This document shows positions 1 through 6,201 of a DNA stretch of 10,039 nucleotides, piece after piece (position 1 is the first letter of the stretch; every line of letters begins with the position of its first letter). The translations under genes were made by a program, and so were the position numbers. Below the pieces are notes generated by a model that saw only the letters and a list, made by a program, of their open reading frames with translations, was not told the origin of the DNA and did no database searches. Source of the DNA: an uncultured Acidimicrobiales bacterium (GTDB lineage: Bacteria > Actinomycetota > Acidimicrobiia > Acidimicrobiales > SZUA-35); contig CALJAE010000071.1 of the NCBI GenBank assembly GCA_938028175.1, forward strand, positions 1 through 10,039, written 5' to 3'.

Positions 1-383
1 TTTAGTACGAATAGCAAGATTAGGTAGTAGATAATCTTTGCCACAAATACGCCGCTGTCAGCAAAGCCAGCTCGCTCTAGAGGGGCACCAATACCTGCTT
101 TATCTAGGTAGTAGTCCAGGTTGATCTTCTTGAATACCTTGCGGACTACTCGTGCAATCCACTTGGCTACTATTTTTCCGACTAATAGGATGATTAGGAA
201 TAGAACTATTCTTGGAATCCATGTCGTAAATACGCTAATAAGGTCGCTAGCGCTGTCTTGGAGATCTCCAATCAGGTCAAATCCATCATCTGTTACTGCT
301 GAGGCTGCATCGGTCGCGCCGTCGGCTACTTCGCCGACTGCACCTGCTGCACCGTCAATTGCATCGTCTACTTGTGCGAGCAT
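1..383 (-). CDS. MscS-type conserved TM-helix membrane protein (partial, 3' end beyond window)
   Basis: Reverse-strand frame open from an ATG at 383-381 to the window edge, about 127 codons, with no stop. An AAGGAAG Shine-Dalgarno lies about 6 bases upstream. Residues 1-40 are small and acidic (Ala/Gly/Asp-rich, no signal peptide). A hydrophobic helix follows at about 50-68 (WIPRIVLFLIILLVGKIVAK), then a basic loop (RVVRKVFKKIN), an LDYYLDKAGIG stretch, and the start of a second helix (AKIIYYLILLFVL) at the edge. This TM helix, basic turn and second TM pattern is what is known of the conserved TM-helix repeat of small MscS-like proteins. It probably sits in the cytoplasmic membrane as a channel-like protein. 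It uses many GTA and CTA codons compared with the neighbouring sigma gene. It diverges from the ECF operon, whose third gene is of related type. Family is fairly sure; transport function is inferred. Confidence 0.8.
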   Translation of the reverse strand, partial: MLAQVDDAIDGAAGAVGEVADGATDAASAVTDDGFDLIGDLQDSASDLISVFTTWIPRIVLFLIILLVGKIVAKWIARVVRKVFKKINLDYYLDKAGIGAPLERAGFADSGVFVAKIIYYLILLFVL

Positions 384-530
384 TGTACTTCCTTTATCTA
401 GCTTGCTTAGGTACGGACGAGGCTAGTGCACTTTGGTCGCGAGAAAGGTCAATTTCTACACAAACACGTTTGACATCTAATGCGGGTAGCCTGTAGATGT
501 TCTTGTTAGCAAGCAATTGGGAGGTCGCCG
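384..530. promoter_or_regulatory. Divergent intergenic region between TM-helix gene and ECF sigma operon
   Basis: This 147-base non-coding stretch separates two divergent genes and must hold both promoters. On the plus strand TTGACA (470-475) is followed 18 bases later by TAGATG (494-499), a possible housekeeping promoter with a good -35 and a poor -10. On the minus strand TTGACC (complement of 447-452) is a possible -35 for the TM-helix gene, but no convincing -10 stands at the right distance. I saw no GGAA/GTT-type ECF promoter. Promoter assignments are inference from short motifs. Confidence 0.4.
473..500. promoter_or_regulatory. 7-bp inverted repeat over the sigma-operon promoter (possible operator)
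   Basis: ACATCTA at 473-479 and TAGATGT at 494-500 are perfect reverse complements separated by 14 bases, so the arm centres are 21 bp apart, two helical turns. The arms overlap the end of the candidate -35 (470-475) and the candidate -10 (494-499). The loop is too long and the stem too short for a terminator. A dimeric regulator site is the natural reading, but a 7-bp match can also arise by chance. Confidence 0.35.
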
Positions 531-1226
531 GTGGGTGAAGCCTCAACAACAGAGTCTGTTTCTGTGGCCAATTTGTCTAATGATGTTCCCAATGTCAATG
601 CTACTGACTCTGTAGAAGAAGTCGATAAGACCGCAGAAGTAGCAATCGTTGAGCAACGTTCGAGCGGCAGTCCGTCTGGAGAGCCAGCTAAAGTTAGCGT
701 TTCGAAGAAGAACGACTCGGATCAGAACCCTGAAGAGCTGCATAACCTTGTTGTTGAATATTCTGACTCCATATTCCGTCTGGCTTACTCAATAGTGTCC
801 GATAGGGCTCTTGCTGAAGACATAACGCAGGATACTTTGGTGAAAGCATGGATGGCGCTGCCTAGCTTCCGAGGTGAGGGATCGCTAAAGGGTTGGATTC
901 TTAGAATCGCCCATAACACCGCAATATCAGCGATTAGGGCCCGCAAAGCTATCGTGGTTGACCCGGCTGACTTAGTTGATGTTCGTCCTACCCTTTCCGA
1001 TGTCGTTGAGAAGAACGTTGAGAATACTCAAGCTTACGGTGAGTTCATCGAGGCCTTAGACGAGCTAGACGAACTATCGCGCAGCATTTTGGTCCTTCGA
1101 GAGGTTGAAGGATTGTCGTATGAAGAAATATCTCAAATGTTAAAGGTTCCGCTACCGACGGTTAAGACGCGACTACTGAGGTCTCGACGTCGTCTAGGCG
1201 TTGTGTTAAAAGGATGGAAGTCATGA
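531..1226 (+). CDS. ECF-type RNA polymerase sigma factor with long N-terminal extension
   Basis: This 231-residue sigma-70 family protein redirects RNA polymerase to a stress regulon. Region 2 spans about residues 70-140: YSDSIFRLAYSIV, then DITQDTLVKAWMALPSF, the core-binding and -10 recognition helices, then GWILRIAHNTAISAIRARK. Region 4 spans about 173-225, with LDELDELSRSILVLREVEG, the helix-turn-helix LSYEEISQMLKVPLPTVKTRL and a basic end. There is no region 1.1 or 3, as expected for ECF factors. The GTG start at 531 is set by GGGAGG (519-524) six bases upstream. That makes the first 65 or so residues, Ser/Glu/Val-rich with no hydrophobic segment, part of the protein; most ECF factors lack such an extension. 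The next gene encodes a zinc anti-sigma factor and overlaps the stop in ATGA form, so the pair is translationally coupled. The inducing signal is unknown. Confidence 0.93.
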   Translation: MGEASTTESVSVANLSNDVPNVNATDSVEEVDKTAEVAIVEQRSSGSPSGEPAKVSVSKKNDSDQNPEELHNLVVEYSDSIFRLAYSIVSDRALAEDITQDTLVKAWMALPSFRGEGSLKGWILRIAHNTAISAIRARKAIVVDPADLVDVRPTLSDVVEKNVENTQAYGEFIEALDELDELSRSILVLREVEGLSYEEISQMLKVPLPTVKTRLLRSRRRLGVVLKGWKS

Positions 1227-1537
1227 GAAAATTTTTCCACCCATCGACATCTAAGCTGACGGCTTGGTTGGAGGGAAGCTCCGATGAGAAGTTGGATGCA
1301 CACGTTGCAGACTGCGAACACTGCGCCACAACCATCGAAAGAATATCTGAGGATGCTGAAAGTTCGGACCTTTCTGCTGCCCTAACGACCGTTCTCAACC
1401 CAGCCGAAGATGTGACATATCGAGTCGAAGAAGCTGTGCAGGCTAAAATCGAATCGCGTGAAGTTCTAGAGCTCGTTTCTGGACTCTTCGTCTCAGGAGT
1501 TGAGACATCAAAGATTTTGGTCTCGGAGGACTTATGA
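1223..1537 (+). CDS. Soluble zinc-binding (ZAS-type) anti-sigma factor
   Basis: A 104-residue protein likely to bind and silence the sigma factor encoded just before it. The ZAS signature H27-x3-C31-x2-C34 (HVADCEHC) is intact, and His6 near the N terminus may be the further ligand. After it come an acidic helix region (about 38-55) and a C-terminal part rich in Glu and Val with no membrane segment, so the protein is cytoplasmic, like RsrA/RshA-type members. Those members sense thiol oxidation by releasing zinc; that role here is inference. I chose the ATG at 1223 because it overlaps the sigma stop (ATGA, 1223-1226) and has AAAGGA at 1208-1213 at good spacing. An in-frame ATG at 1214 has no room for a ribosome site. 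It ends in another ATGA overlap with the membrane-protein gene. Confidence 0.85.
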   Translation: MRKFFHPSTSKLTAWLEGSSDEKLDAHVADCEHCATTIERISEDAESSDLSAALTTVLNPAEDVTYRVEEAVQAKIESREVLELVSGLFVSGVETSKILVSEDL

Positions 1538-2250
1538 CATTGACTGGCTGGATAACCATTGGGGCAGCGATTGTGCTTGGCCCACTAATTGGGACGATCG
1601 TTAGTAAAATTGTATCTTCAATCATTGGGGCGGATCATCGTCCAGAGTCTCTTCGTAAGTCTGCCAAGCCTATTTCGAGCCTATTCTTTTGGCTTTGCAT
1701 AGTTATTGCATTAATCGTGATCTTGTCGGTATTCAGACCAGAGGTTGTCGATCAGCTTGCAACGGACTTTGTTGACTTTATTCCAAGAGTTCTCGTGGCC
1801 GGAATTATCCTTATCGGAGCTAACGTCTTATCCACGTTTGCTGTCACGGCGCTTGCACCGGCGACTGCAAGGATGCCAGTAGATGTTCAGAACAAGACCA
1901 ATCTGGTCGTGAAGGGTATCATTGTTACCTTCGCTGCTTTACTAGCGGTAAGTCAAGTCGGTATTGATACTGAAGTAGTCAACATGGTTTTGGCAGCTGT
2001 CTTGTTTGCAATTGCAGCAAGCATTGTGCTTATTATCGGCTTGGGAGGCTTCCCAGTGGCTAAGCAAATTGCCAGCGCGAGGTCGTTGCGTAGAGTGATT
2101 GACGCAGGAGACAAGATCTCAGTTGATGGCATGAGCGGTGAGGTGGTTGAGGTAGGACCGACTCATATCTCCATCTCGAACGATGAGGGACTCCAGAAGA
2201 TTCCAGCCACCACTCTTATGGGTAACCCATACGAGATAACTAAGAACTAA
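1534..2250 (+). CDS. MscS-like membrane protein (TM helices plus MscS beta-domain)
   Basis: A 238-residue membrane protein with about five hydrophobic helices: 5-27, 47-66, 83-105, 125-142 and 148-172. The C-terminal part (188-236) reads AGDKISVDGMSGEVVEVGPT, then HISISNDEGLQKIPATTLMG. This is the MscS beta-domain pattern: GD.I..dg..G.V.evgpThi, an acidic/Gly turn, then iP...l. The usual large MscS cytoplasmic vestibule beyond it is missing, so this is a minimal form. The start overlaps the anti-sigma stop (ATGA at 1534-1537) and has GGAGG at 1525-1529, so the three genes form one operon. A role in sensing membrane tension or osmotic state within the sigma circuit is inference. The alternative is that it is simply a target of the sigma factor. 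The stop lies 15 bases from the convergent mrp stop, with no terminator hairpin between. Confidence 0.82.
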   Translation: MTLTGWITIGAAIVLGPLIGTIVSKIVSSIIGADHRPESLRKSAKPISSLFFWLCIVIALIVILSVFRPEVVDQLATDFVDFIPRVLVAGIILIGANVLSTFAVTALAPATARMPVDVQNKTNLVVKGIIVTFAALLAVSQVGIDTEVVNMVLAAVLFAIAASIVLIIGLGGFPVAKQIASARSLRRVIDAGDKISVDGMSGEVVEVGPTHISISNDEGLQKIPATTLMGNPYEITKN

Positions 2251-2265
2251 CTACTTACTGGCTTT

Positions 2266-3426
2266 TCACTGGTCGAACATCTGTTCCATTTGCTCAACAA
2301 GGCGAGTTGAACAACCCTTCATCTCAGGAGCTTTGGTAGTTTCGAGATGATCTAGAACTAAATCGAAGGCATCCTTAGTCTTTTGTTCGGATAGCACGCT
2401 TAGGTTATCGAAGTCTTCGCCGTCAGCAATGTCGGGATTAATAGGTATCTGTGCAATAAGTTCGAGGTTGCATTCTTGGGCTAGAGTAGCCCCACCGCCT
2501 GAGGAGAATACTTCGATCCTTTCTCCATTAGGAGTAAGCAGATAAGACATGTTCTCAATCACACCTAAGACTCTTAGATTGCTTTTCTGAGCCATTGAAA
2601 CAGCTCTAACTGCGACTCGCTGAGCTGCCTTCGACGGGGTAGTCACCACAAGAACTTCGGCTCTGGGTAGAAGCTGGGCCACGCCCATAGCAACGTCTCC
2701 TGTCCCTGGGGGCAGGTCGATAATTAGTGTGTCAAGATTGGTGTTCCAGTCAACGTCTTCACAGAAGTGTTGAACCGCTCGATTTAACATCAGTCCCCGC
2801 CACATAAGTGCGTTAGATTCATCGTCGGCTAACAGTCCCATCGATACAAGGTCGATGCTGCCAGCGCCTAGGATCTTTTGACTTGGAACTAGTAGAGGTT
2901 TGTTGCTACCTTCTGGTTTGCGTCCGGCTTGAAGTCGTTGTGTGATGCCGAGCATCTTTGGTATTGAGTAGCCCCAAATGTCTGCATCAATGAAACCGAC
3001 TCGTTGGCCACTGTTAGCCAGTGCCACTGCCAAATTGGCTGAAACTGAAGACTTGCCAACGCCGCCTTTGCCAGACGCTATGGCAATGATACGAGTTGTT
3101 TCGGAAACTCTAGTTGCACTGCTTTCAGCCAAATTCTTACGGGCGGTACGCATAGTCATGTCTTTTTGTTGAGCGTTCATTTCAGCCCAGTTGACTTTGA
3201 TCTGACGACCATCGACTAGCGGAGAGCATGCTGCCTTGATCCCATTTTGGATCTCGTTACGAAGAGGGCAGCCAAGAGTAGTTAGGTCGATAGATACTTC
3301 AACCTTGTCTTCAGTAACCTTGACACTCTTGACCATGCCGAGCTCGACAATATTTGAGCCTAGCTCGGGGTCAATAACAGTTTTTAACTGGTCTTCTATT
3401 TGATTTTCAATTTCGGTGAAATTCAT
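2266..3426 (-). CDS. mrp: Mrp/ApbC-family iron-sulfur cluster carrier ATPase
   Basis: A cytosolic P-loop ATPase of the Mrp/NBP35 family, which carries [4Fe-4S] clusters to apoproteins. Residues 1-85 form a MIP18-type (DUF59) domain with DPELGSNIVELGMV and the conserved TTLGCP cysteine. The deviant Walker A GKGGVGKS is at about 119-126, switch I-like DADIWG at about 147-152, and Walker B LIIDLPPGTGD at about 234-244. The loop after VIENMS reads YLLTPNGERIEVFSSGGG, where cluster-binding members have CPxC, so the CxxC bridge is absent. A lone cysteine (GCSTRL) lies near the C terminus. I chose the ATG at 3426, with GGCGG nine bases upstream; an in-frame TTG at 3435 adds three residues. The gene is divergent from an A-type carrier gene, so the two make a small Fe-S assembly locus. 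Confidence 0.92.
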   Translation of the reverse strand: MNFTEIENQIEDQLKTVIDPELGSNIVELGMVKSVKVTEDKVEVSIDLTTLGCPLRNEIQNGIKAACSPLVDGRQIKVNWAEMNAQQKDMTMRTARKNLAESSATRVSETTRIIAIASGKGGVGKSSVSANLAVALANSGQRVGFIDADIWGYSIPKMLGITQRLQAGRKPEGSNKPLLVPSQKILGAGSIDLVSMGLLADDESNALMWRGLMLNRAVQHFCEDVDWNTNLDTLIIDLPPGTGDVAMGVAQLLPRAEVLVVTTPSKAAQRVAVRAVSMAQKSNLRVLGVIENMSYLLTPNGERIEVFSSGGGATLAQECNLELIAQIPINPDIADGEDFDNLSVLSEQKTKDAFDLVLDHLETTKAPEMKGCSTRLVEQMEQMFDQ

Positions 3427-3441
3427 GGTTAACAACCGCCA

Positions 3442-3447
3442 AGAGTA
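3442..3447 (-). promoter_or_regulatory. Possible -10 element of mrp
   Basis: The reverse strand reads TACTCT here, a TANNNT hexamer six bases before the TTG at 3435 and fifteen before the ATG at 3426. Initiation about 7 bases downstream would give mrp a very short or absent leader. No -35 is evident, so this is a weak call. Confidence 0.25.
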
Positions 3448-3534
3448 TTCTTTGCGCCACCAACCTTTGGTAAGCTAGGCTGAGTTAAGTTTACCGACCT
3501 TACGGCTGACTTATCAGAAAGCAAGGAGCGGCAT

Positions 3535-3855
3535 ATGATTACCGTAACAGACTCAGCGGCATCAAAAGTTAAAGAACTTCTGGAAGAAGAAGATAATAGT
3601 GAGATGGCGCTGCGGGTTGCCGTTCGCCCGGGCGGTTGCTCTGGGTATTCGTACGAGATGTTTTTCGATGCAGACTCTATGGACGATGATAAGACCACCG
3701 AGATTGGTGGAGTTAGAGTCATTCTGGATTCTGCAAGCGCAGAGCTCTTGGTAGGAGCGACTTTGGACTACAAAGATGGTCTAACTGACGCAGGGTTTAA
3801 AATTGACAATCCAAACGCTCAGAGCAGTTGTGGCTGCGGTAAGAGTTTCTGCTAG
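3535..3855 (+). CDS. erpA: A-type iron-sulfur carrier protein (HesB/IscA/ErpA family)
   Basis: A 106-residue protein, the usual family length, that accepts Fe-S clusters from a scaffold and hands them to targets in the cytosol. It begins ITVTDSAASKVKELL, typical of the family. The three ligand cysteines are present: C35 in RPGGCSGYSY, then C99 and C101 in SSCGCGKSF. An extra Cys106 ends the protein. The acidic loop FFDADSMDDDK follows the first cysteine. The start is set by AAGGAG at 3523-3528, six bases before the ATG. It diverges from mrp across about 108 bases. ErpA, IscA and SufA cannot be told apart reliably by sequence alone, so the symbol is a best guess. The stop overlaps the convergent MBL-fold gene by four bases (CTAG at 3852-3855), leaving no room for a terminator. 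Confidence 0.93.
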   Translation: MITVTDSAASKVKELLEEEDNSEMALRVAVRPGGCSGYSYEMFFDADSMDDDKTTEIGGVRVILDSASAELLVGATLDYKDGLTDAGFKIDNPNAQSSCGCGKSFC

Positions 3856-4436
3856 TCAGCCATCATCGGACGTGCATCTTCGATGTACTGTCCATGACCT
3901 GGAGCAATTGCACGAATCCTGAATGGCTTGATCTTCTTAACTAGTTCTTTAGGAACGCTGTCAGTAATGTGATCACCAGTGAACATAGCTCGCTCCTGTT
4001 CAAGAACGAAAGCGAATTTCTTGCCACTGCGACCAATCTTCATTGCGATTAGTCGGAACTCGGTAGCATCGATCTTGACACCATCTCCAAGTACTTCGTC
4101 TACGCCATCTACATCAGATAGAGCAATTAGCTTTGCGCCAGTTTTCTTCTTGATGTGAAGAGCTGATTCAGAGAATTCTGGGTCAGAACTGGTAAGAACA
4201 ATCCACTTAATGTGTTCTCCACCACAACCAAGAAGGATGTCTAGGTGAGAAGGGTCCATTGGTCCTGGATCAACAATTACGATTTCGTCGATTCCAACCA
4301 AGTACGAGTTAACGCCGTGTTCCGTCGATGAGTCACTCGCAGGAGCCGTTATACGGCGAACCAGAGGGCTTAGAGCCCTTGCAACACCAGGTGTTACCGG
4401 TGGGACGGGTATTGAGTCTGTTTCGCTTAAAGCCAC
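3852..4436 (-). CDS. Metallo-beta-lactamase-fold protein with lost HxHxDH motif (probable pseudoenzyme)
   Basis: A 194-residue protein that resembles LACTB2-type MBL hydrolases in order and spacing. NSYLVG and EIVIVDPGP (about 43-59) give the first strands, WIVLTSSDPEFSESA (78-92) sits where VLTHTHPDHSGGA belongs, FTGDH is at 152-156 and APGHGQYI at 178-185. The metal ligands of HxHxDH are replaced: S83, D85, E87 and F88. Asp154 and His181 remain. The stretch between FTGD and PGHG is short, and the C-terminal helical domain of LACTB2-like enzymes is missing. It is therefore unlikely to bind two zinc ions or hydrolyse in the usual way. The GTG start at 4436 shares one base with the fxsA stop (TAGTG) and has AGGAG at 4448-4444 seven bases upstream, so it is coupled to fxsA. 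The actual function is unknown. Confidence 0.8.
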   Translation of the reverse strand: MALSETDSIPVPPVTPGVARALSPLVRRITAPASDSSTEHGVNSYLVGIDEIVIVDPGPMDPSHLDILLGCGGEHIKWIVLTSSDPEFSESALHIKKKTGAKLIALSDVDGVDEVLGDGVKIDATEFRLIAMKIGRSGKKFAFVLEQERAMFTGDHITDSVPKELVKKIKPFRIRAIAPGHGQYIEDARPMMAD

Positions 4437-4870
4437 TATGAATCTCCTGGTAGAAGTGTTGAATCTTGTACTCCTTCGTCATCTTCAACGACATCTACAT
4501 CGATTACGTCGGAGCGGCGACTGGGTTGTCTCACATCTCTTAGCACCGTTGCTATGTTAGAGATTTTGGACCCTAGTGGAGTTTTGATTACCTGGTGTTC
4601 AGCATATCGACGAATCGGGGGAACCAGTCCGAGGATTCCGAGGATTGTAGAAATAGGTAGTGGAACTAGCAATAAGATGATAGTGACTCGGAGGCTGAAC
4701 TCGGATTTTATGCGCTCAGCGATAAATTCTTTGGTAACAGCGGCCCCGATAGTAGTGCCCAACAAGATTGCTACGGTTGGCAAGAACCCCAAAAACTTCG
4801 CTAAAATAGCGAAAAAGATAATCTCAAGCAGTATTAGACTCGCTATCAACCAGAATGCTCTTTTAATCAC
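4436..4870 (-). CDS. fxsA: FxsA-family membrane protein
   Basis: A 144-residue inner-membrane protein. Two hydrophobic helices lie at about 4-22 and 24-47 (WLIASLILLEIIFFAILAKF, then FLPTVAILLGTTIGAAVTKE). A second pair occupies about 62-87 and ends LGILGLVPPIRRYAEH, matching the family pattern LP...t.ilG.lllipp.R. The C-terminal 40 residues are charged and cytoplasmic (DVIDVDVVEDDEG). FxsA of E. coli lowers F-exclusion of phage T7; in other bacteria the role is unknown. The GTG at 4870 is the first possible start after an in-frame TGA at 4876-4874. GAGG sits only one base before it, too close to be a normal ribosome site, so a leaderless mRNA is possible. It is coupled to the downstream MBL-fold gene and lies 49 bases after the ArfA-like gene. 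Confidence 0.85.
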   Translation of the reverse strand: MIKRAFWLIASLILLEIIFFAILAKFLGFLPTVAILLGTTIGAAVTKEFIAERIKSEFSLRVTIILLLVPLPISTILGILGLVPPIRRYAEHQVIKTPLGSKISNIATVLRDVRQPSRRSDVIDVDVVEDDEGVQDSTLLPGDS

Positions 4871-4875
4871 ACCTC

Positions 4876-4881
4876 AGTCTA
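4876..4881 (-). promoter_or_regulatory. Possible -10 for a leaderless fxsA transcript
   Basis: The reverse strand reads TAGACT, five bases before the GTG start of fxsA. Initiation about 6-7 bases after the hexamer would put the transcript start at or within one base of the start codon. The same hexamer precedes nfeD. No good -35 was found. Confidence 0.35.
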
Positions 4882-4919
4882 GGTCTTTGTGCATCGTTTT
4901 CAGAATTCAGATTTGTTAG

Positions 4920-6134
4920 CTAAGGTTGGTTAGAAATAGTAATAACCACTCGGCTGTTACCCACTTTGCTTTCAGCTGAGTTTGGATCAGCGTCTGCCAA
5001 GTTGGTTACCGAGAGTGAAGGTAAGCCCAAGCCCTCAGAAGCAATGTAGAGTGCTATCAGGTCGCTTTGTGCGCTGCCGGTTGCGCCAGCCGATGCTTCG
5101 GTGTGGGTCTCGATAGCGATCGTAGATTGGCTTATGCCGGACTCCTGAGACATGAGGACTAAGAGAGTTCTAATTCTTTCAGTTAGTTGGGTGTTGTCAT
5201 CGTTAAACGCTTGGCTACTGGGGACAGATATTGTGGTCTGTTGATCATCAATCACAAGTTCAAAGGTTTCAAAAACGCCCGATAGTGATAGCTCTGTGCC
5301 AATTTGTCCGAATTGCAGACTAGCGAAGGCAGCGTCAGAGACTTCAAGCTCTGTTTCAACCGCATCGCCGTAGACGCTAATGGCAGATGCTTCGATCTGA
5401 CTAGCAACACCGGCTGAAGGAACAGTCCCGGTAATTAGCAATTCTTCGTTATCTAGAGAAACTTGTACCGCTGCGGTCTGACTTCTATTTATGACCAAAG
5501 ATTCGTCGACTAACTCTAGATCTAGAGTGCTGAATGCTTCGACTAGGGTTTGTTGTGAGTCTGGCTGAGGAAGCTCTGCATCAAGAATTAGCTCGCTGTT
5601 GTTGATTCCAAAACCATTTCCAAGAATTGGTTCTTTACTGAAGGCATCAATTGCGGGCTGTATGTCATCAACCCACGCCACTGTGTCAAGATCTGCGTCG
5701 ATAGTGATTGCATCTGGGTCAAGTTCCGAAGTAAAGGTTTCCTCTAGGATCGACACGATCTGGTCTCGTTCTTCGGCTGTGGCGACTTGACCTAGAACGC
5801 CGATGTCAGAGTCGTAGATTTGCACTGCTAGATATGGTTCTGTAGGAGAGTCATTCAAGCGGAGAGCCATTGCATTCAGAAGCGAATTTACGTCTTCGAT
5901 TTCGACAATAGTCGTTTCTGGAGAAGTAGTAGTTGGCGTTGCTTCGTCAGCAGATTGTCCAGCAAGGAATCGACCAACCACAAATGCTATTCCGCCCAGC
6001 GTAAGGGTGATGGCGAGAATAATTAGAAGCTTCTTCGGAGTCCTCGAAGTGGATTGAGAATAAGACTTCCAGCTTTCATCCGGATTCTGCTCTTTTATCT
6101 GCCATTGTTCTAGGTCATTTCCTTGAACCGTCAT
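4920..6134 (-). CDS. ArfA-like membrane-anchored protein with BON-like repeats and degenerate OmpA-like domain
   Basis: A 404-residue protein with a short cytoplasmic N terminus (1-34), one membrane helix (about 35-57, KKLLIILAITLTLGGIAFVV), a Thr/Pro/Glu-rich linker (60-80) and a large acidic extracellular part. Two stretches look like BON modules: about 100-150 (YLAVQIYDSDIGVLGQVATA) and about 220-268 (VQVSLDNEELLITGTVPSAG). The last 65 residues follow the OmpA C-domain pattern: IAIETHTEASAG for i.I.GHTD..G, LYIASEGLGLPSLSV for yL...Gi...rl, and NSRVVITI for NRRVEI. The order TM, BON, OmpA is that of mycobacterial ArfA (Rv0899). The arginine of LSxxRA and the Asp of HTD, which hold peptidoglycan in OmpA domains, are not present, so wall binding is doubtful. 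The start is ATG 6134, with AGGAGG only one base upstream, unusually close; no better in-frame start follows. Confidence 0.72.
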   Translation of the reverse strand: MTVQGNDLEQWQIKEQNPDESWKSYSQSTSRTPKKLLIILAITLTLGGIAFVVGRFLAGQSADEATPTTTSPETTIVEIEDVNSLLNAMALRLNDSPTEPYLAVQIYDSDIGVLGQVATAEERDQIVSILEETFTSELDPDAITIDADLDTVAWVDDIQPAIDAFSKEPILGNGFGINNSELILDAELPQPDSQQTLVEAFSTLDLELVDESLVINRSQTAAVQVSLDNEELLITGTVPSAGVASQIEASAISVYGDAVETELEVSDAAFASLQFGQIGTELSLSGVFETFELVIDDQQTTISVPSSQAFNDDNTQLTERIRTLLVLMSQESGISQSTIAIETHTEASAGATGSAQSDLIALYIASEGLGLPSLSVTNLADADPNSAESKVGNSRVVITISNQP

Positions 6135-6164
6135 GCCTCCTAGGTCGGCTGATAATTCGATTTT

Positions 6165-6195
6165 TTGACCCAGTTAGCTGCTTCTTTAGTAGATT
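6165..6195 (+). promoter_or_regulatory. Promoter of tag, probably leaderless
   Basis: TTGACC at 6165-6170 and TAGATT at 6190-6195 are 19 bases apart. The second hexamer ends six bases before the ATG at 6202, so transcription would start at or next to the start codon. There is no Shine-Dalgarno before tag, which agrees with a leaderless mRNA. Spacing of 19 is longer than ideal. Confidence 0.5.
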
Positions 6196-6201
6196 TTGAG
6201 A

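Noticed and set aside
121..426. Plus-strand open frame of 101 codons
   Set aside because: It is antisense to the TM-helix gene, whose reverse-strand frame has a good start, Shine-Dalgarno and family pattern.
3469..3495. GGTAA...TTACC inverted repeat between mrp and the A-type carrier
   Set aside because: Arms are only 5 bp with no extension on either side, and short matches like this are common by chance.
4554..4919. Plus-strand open frame of 121 codons
   Set aside because: It is antisense to fxsA, with no family features.
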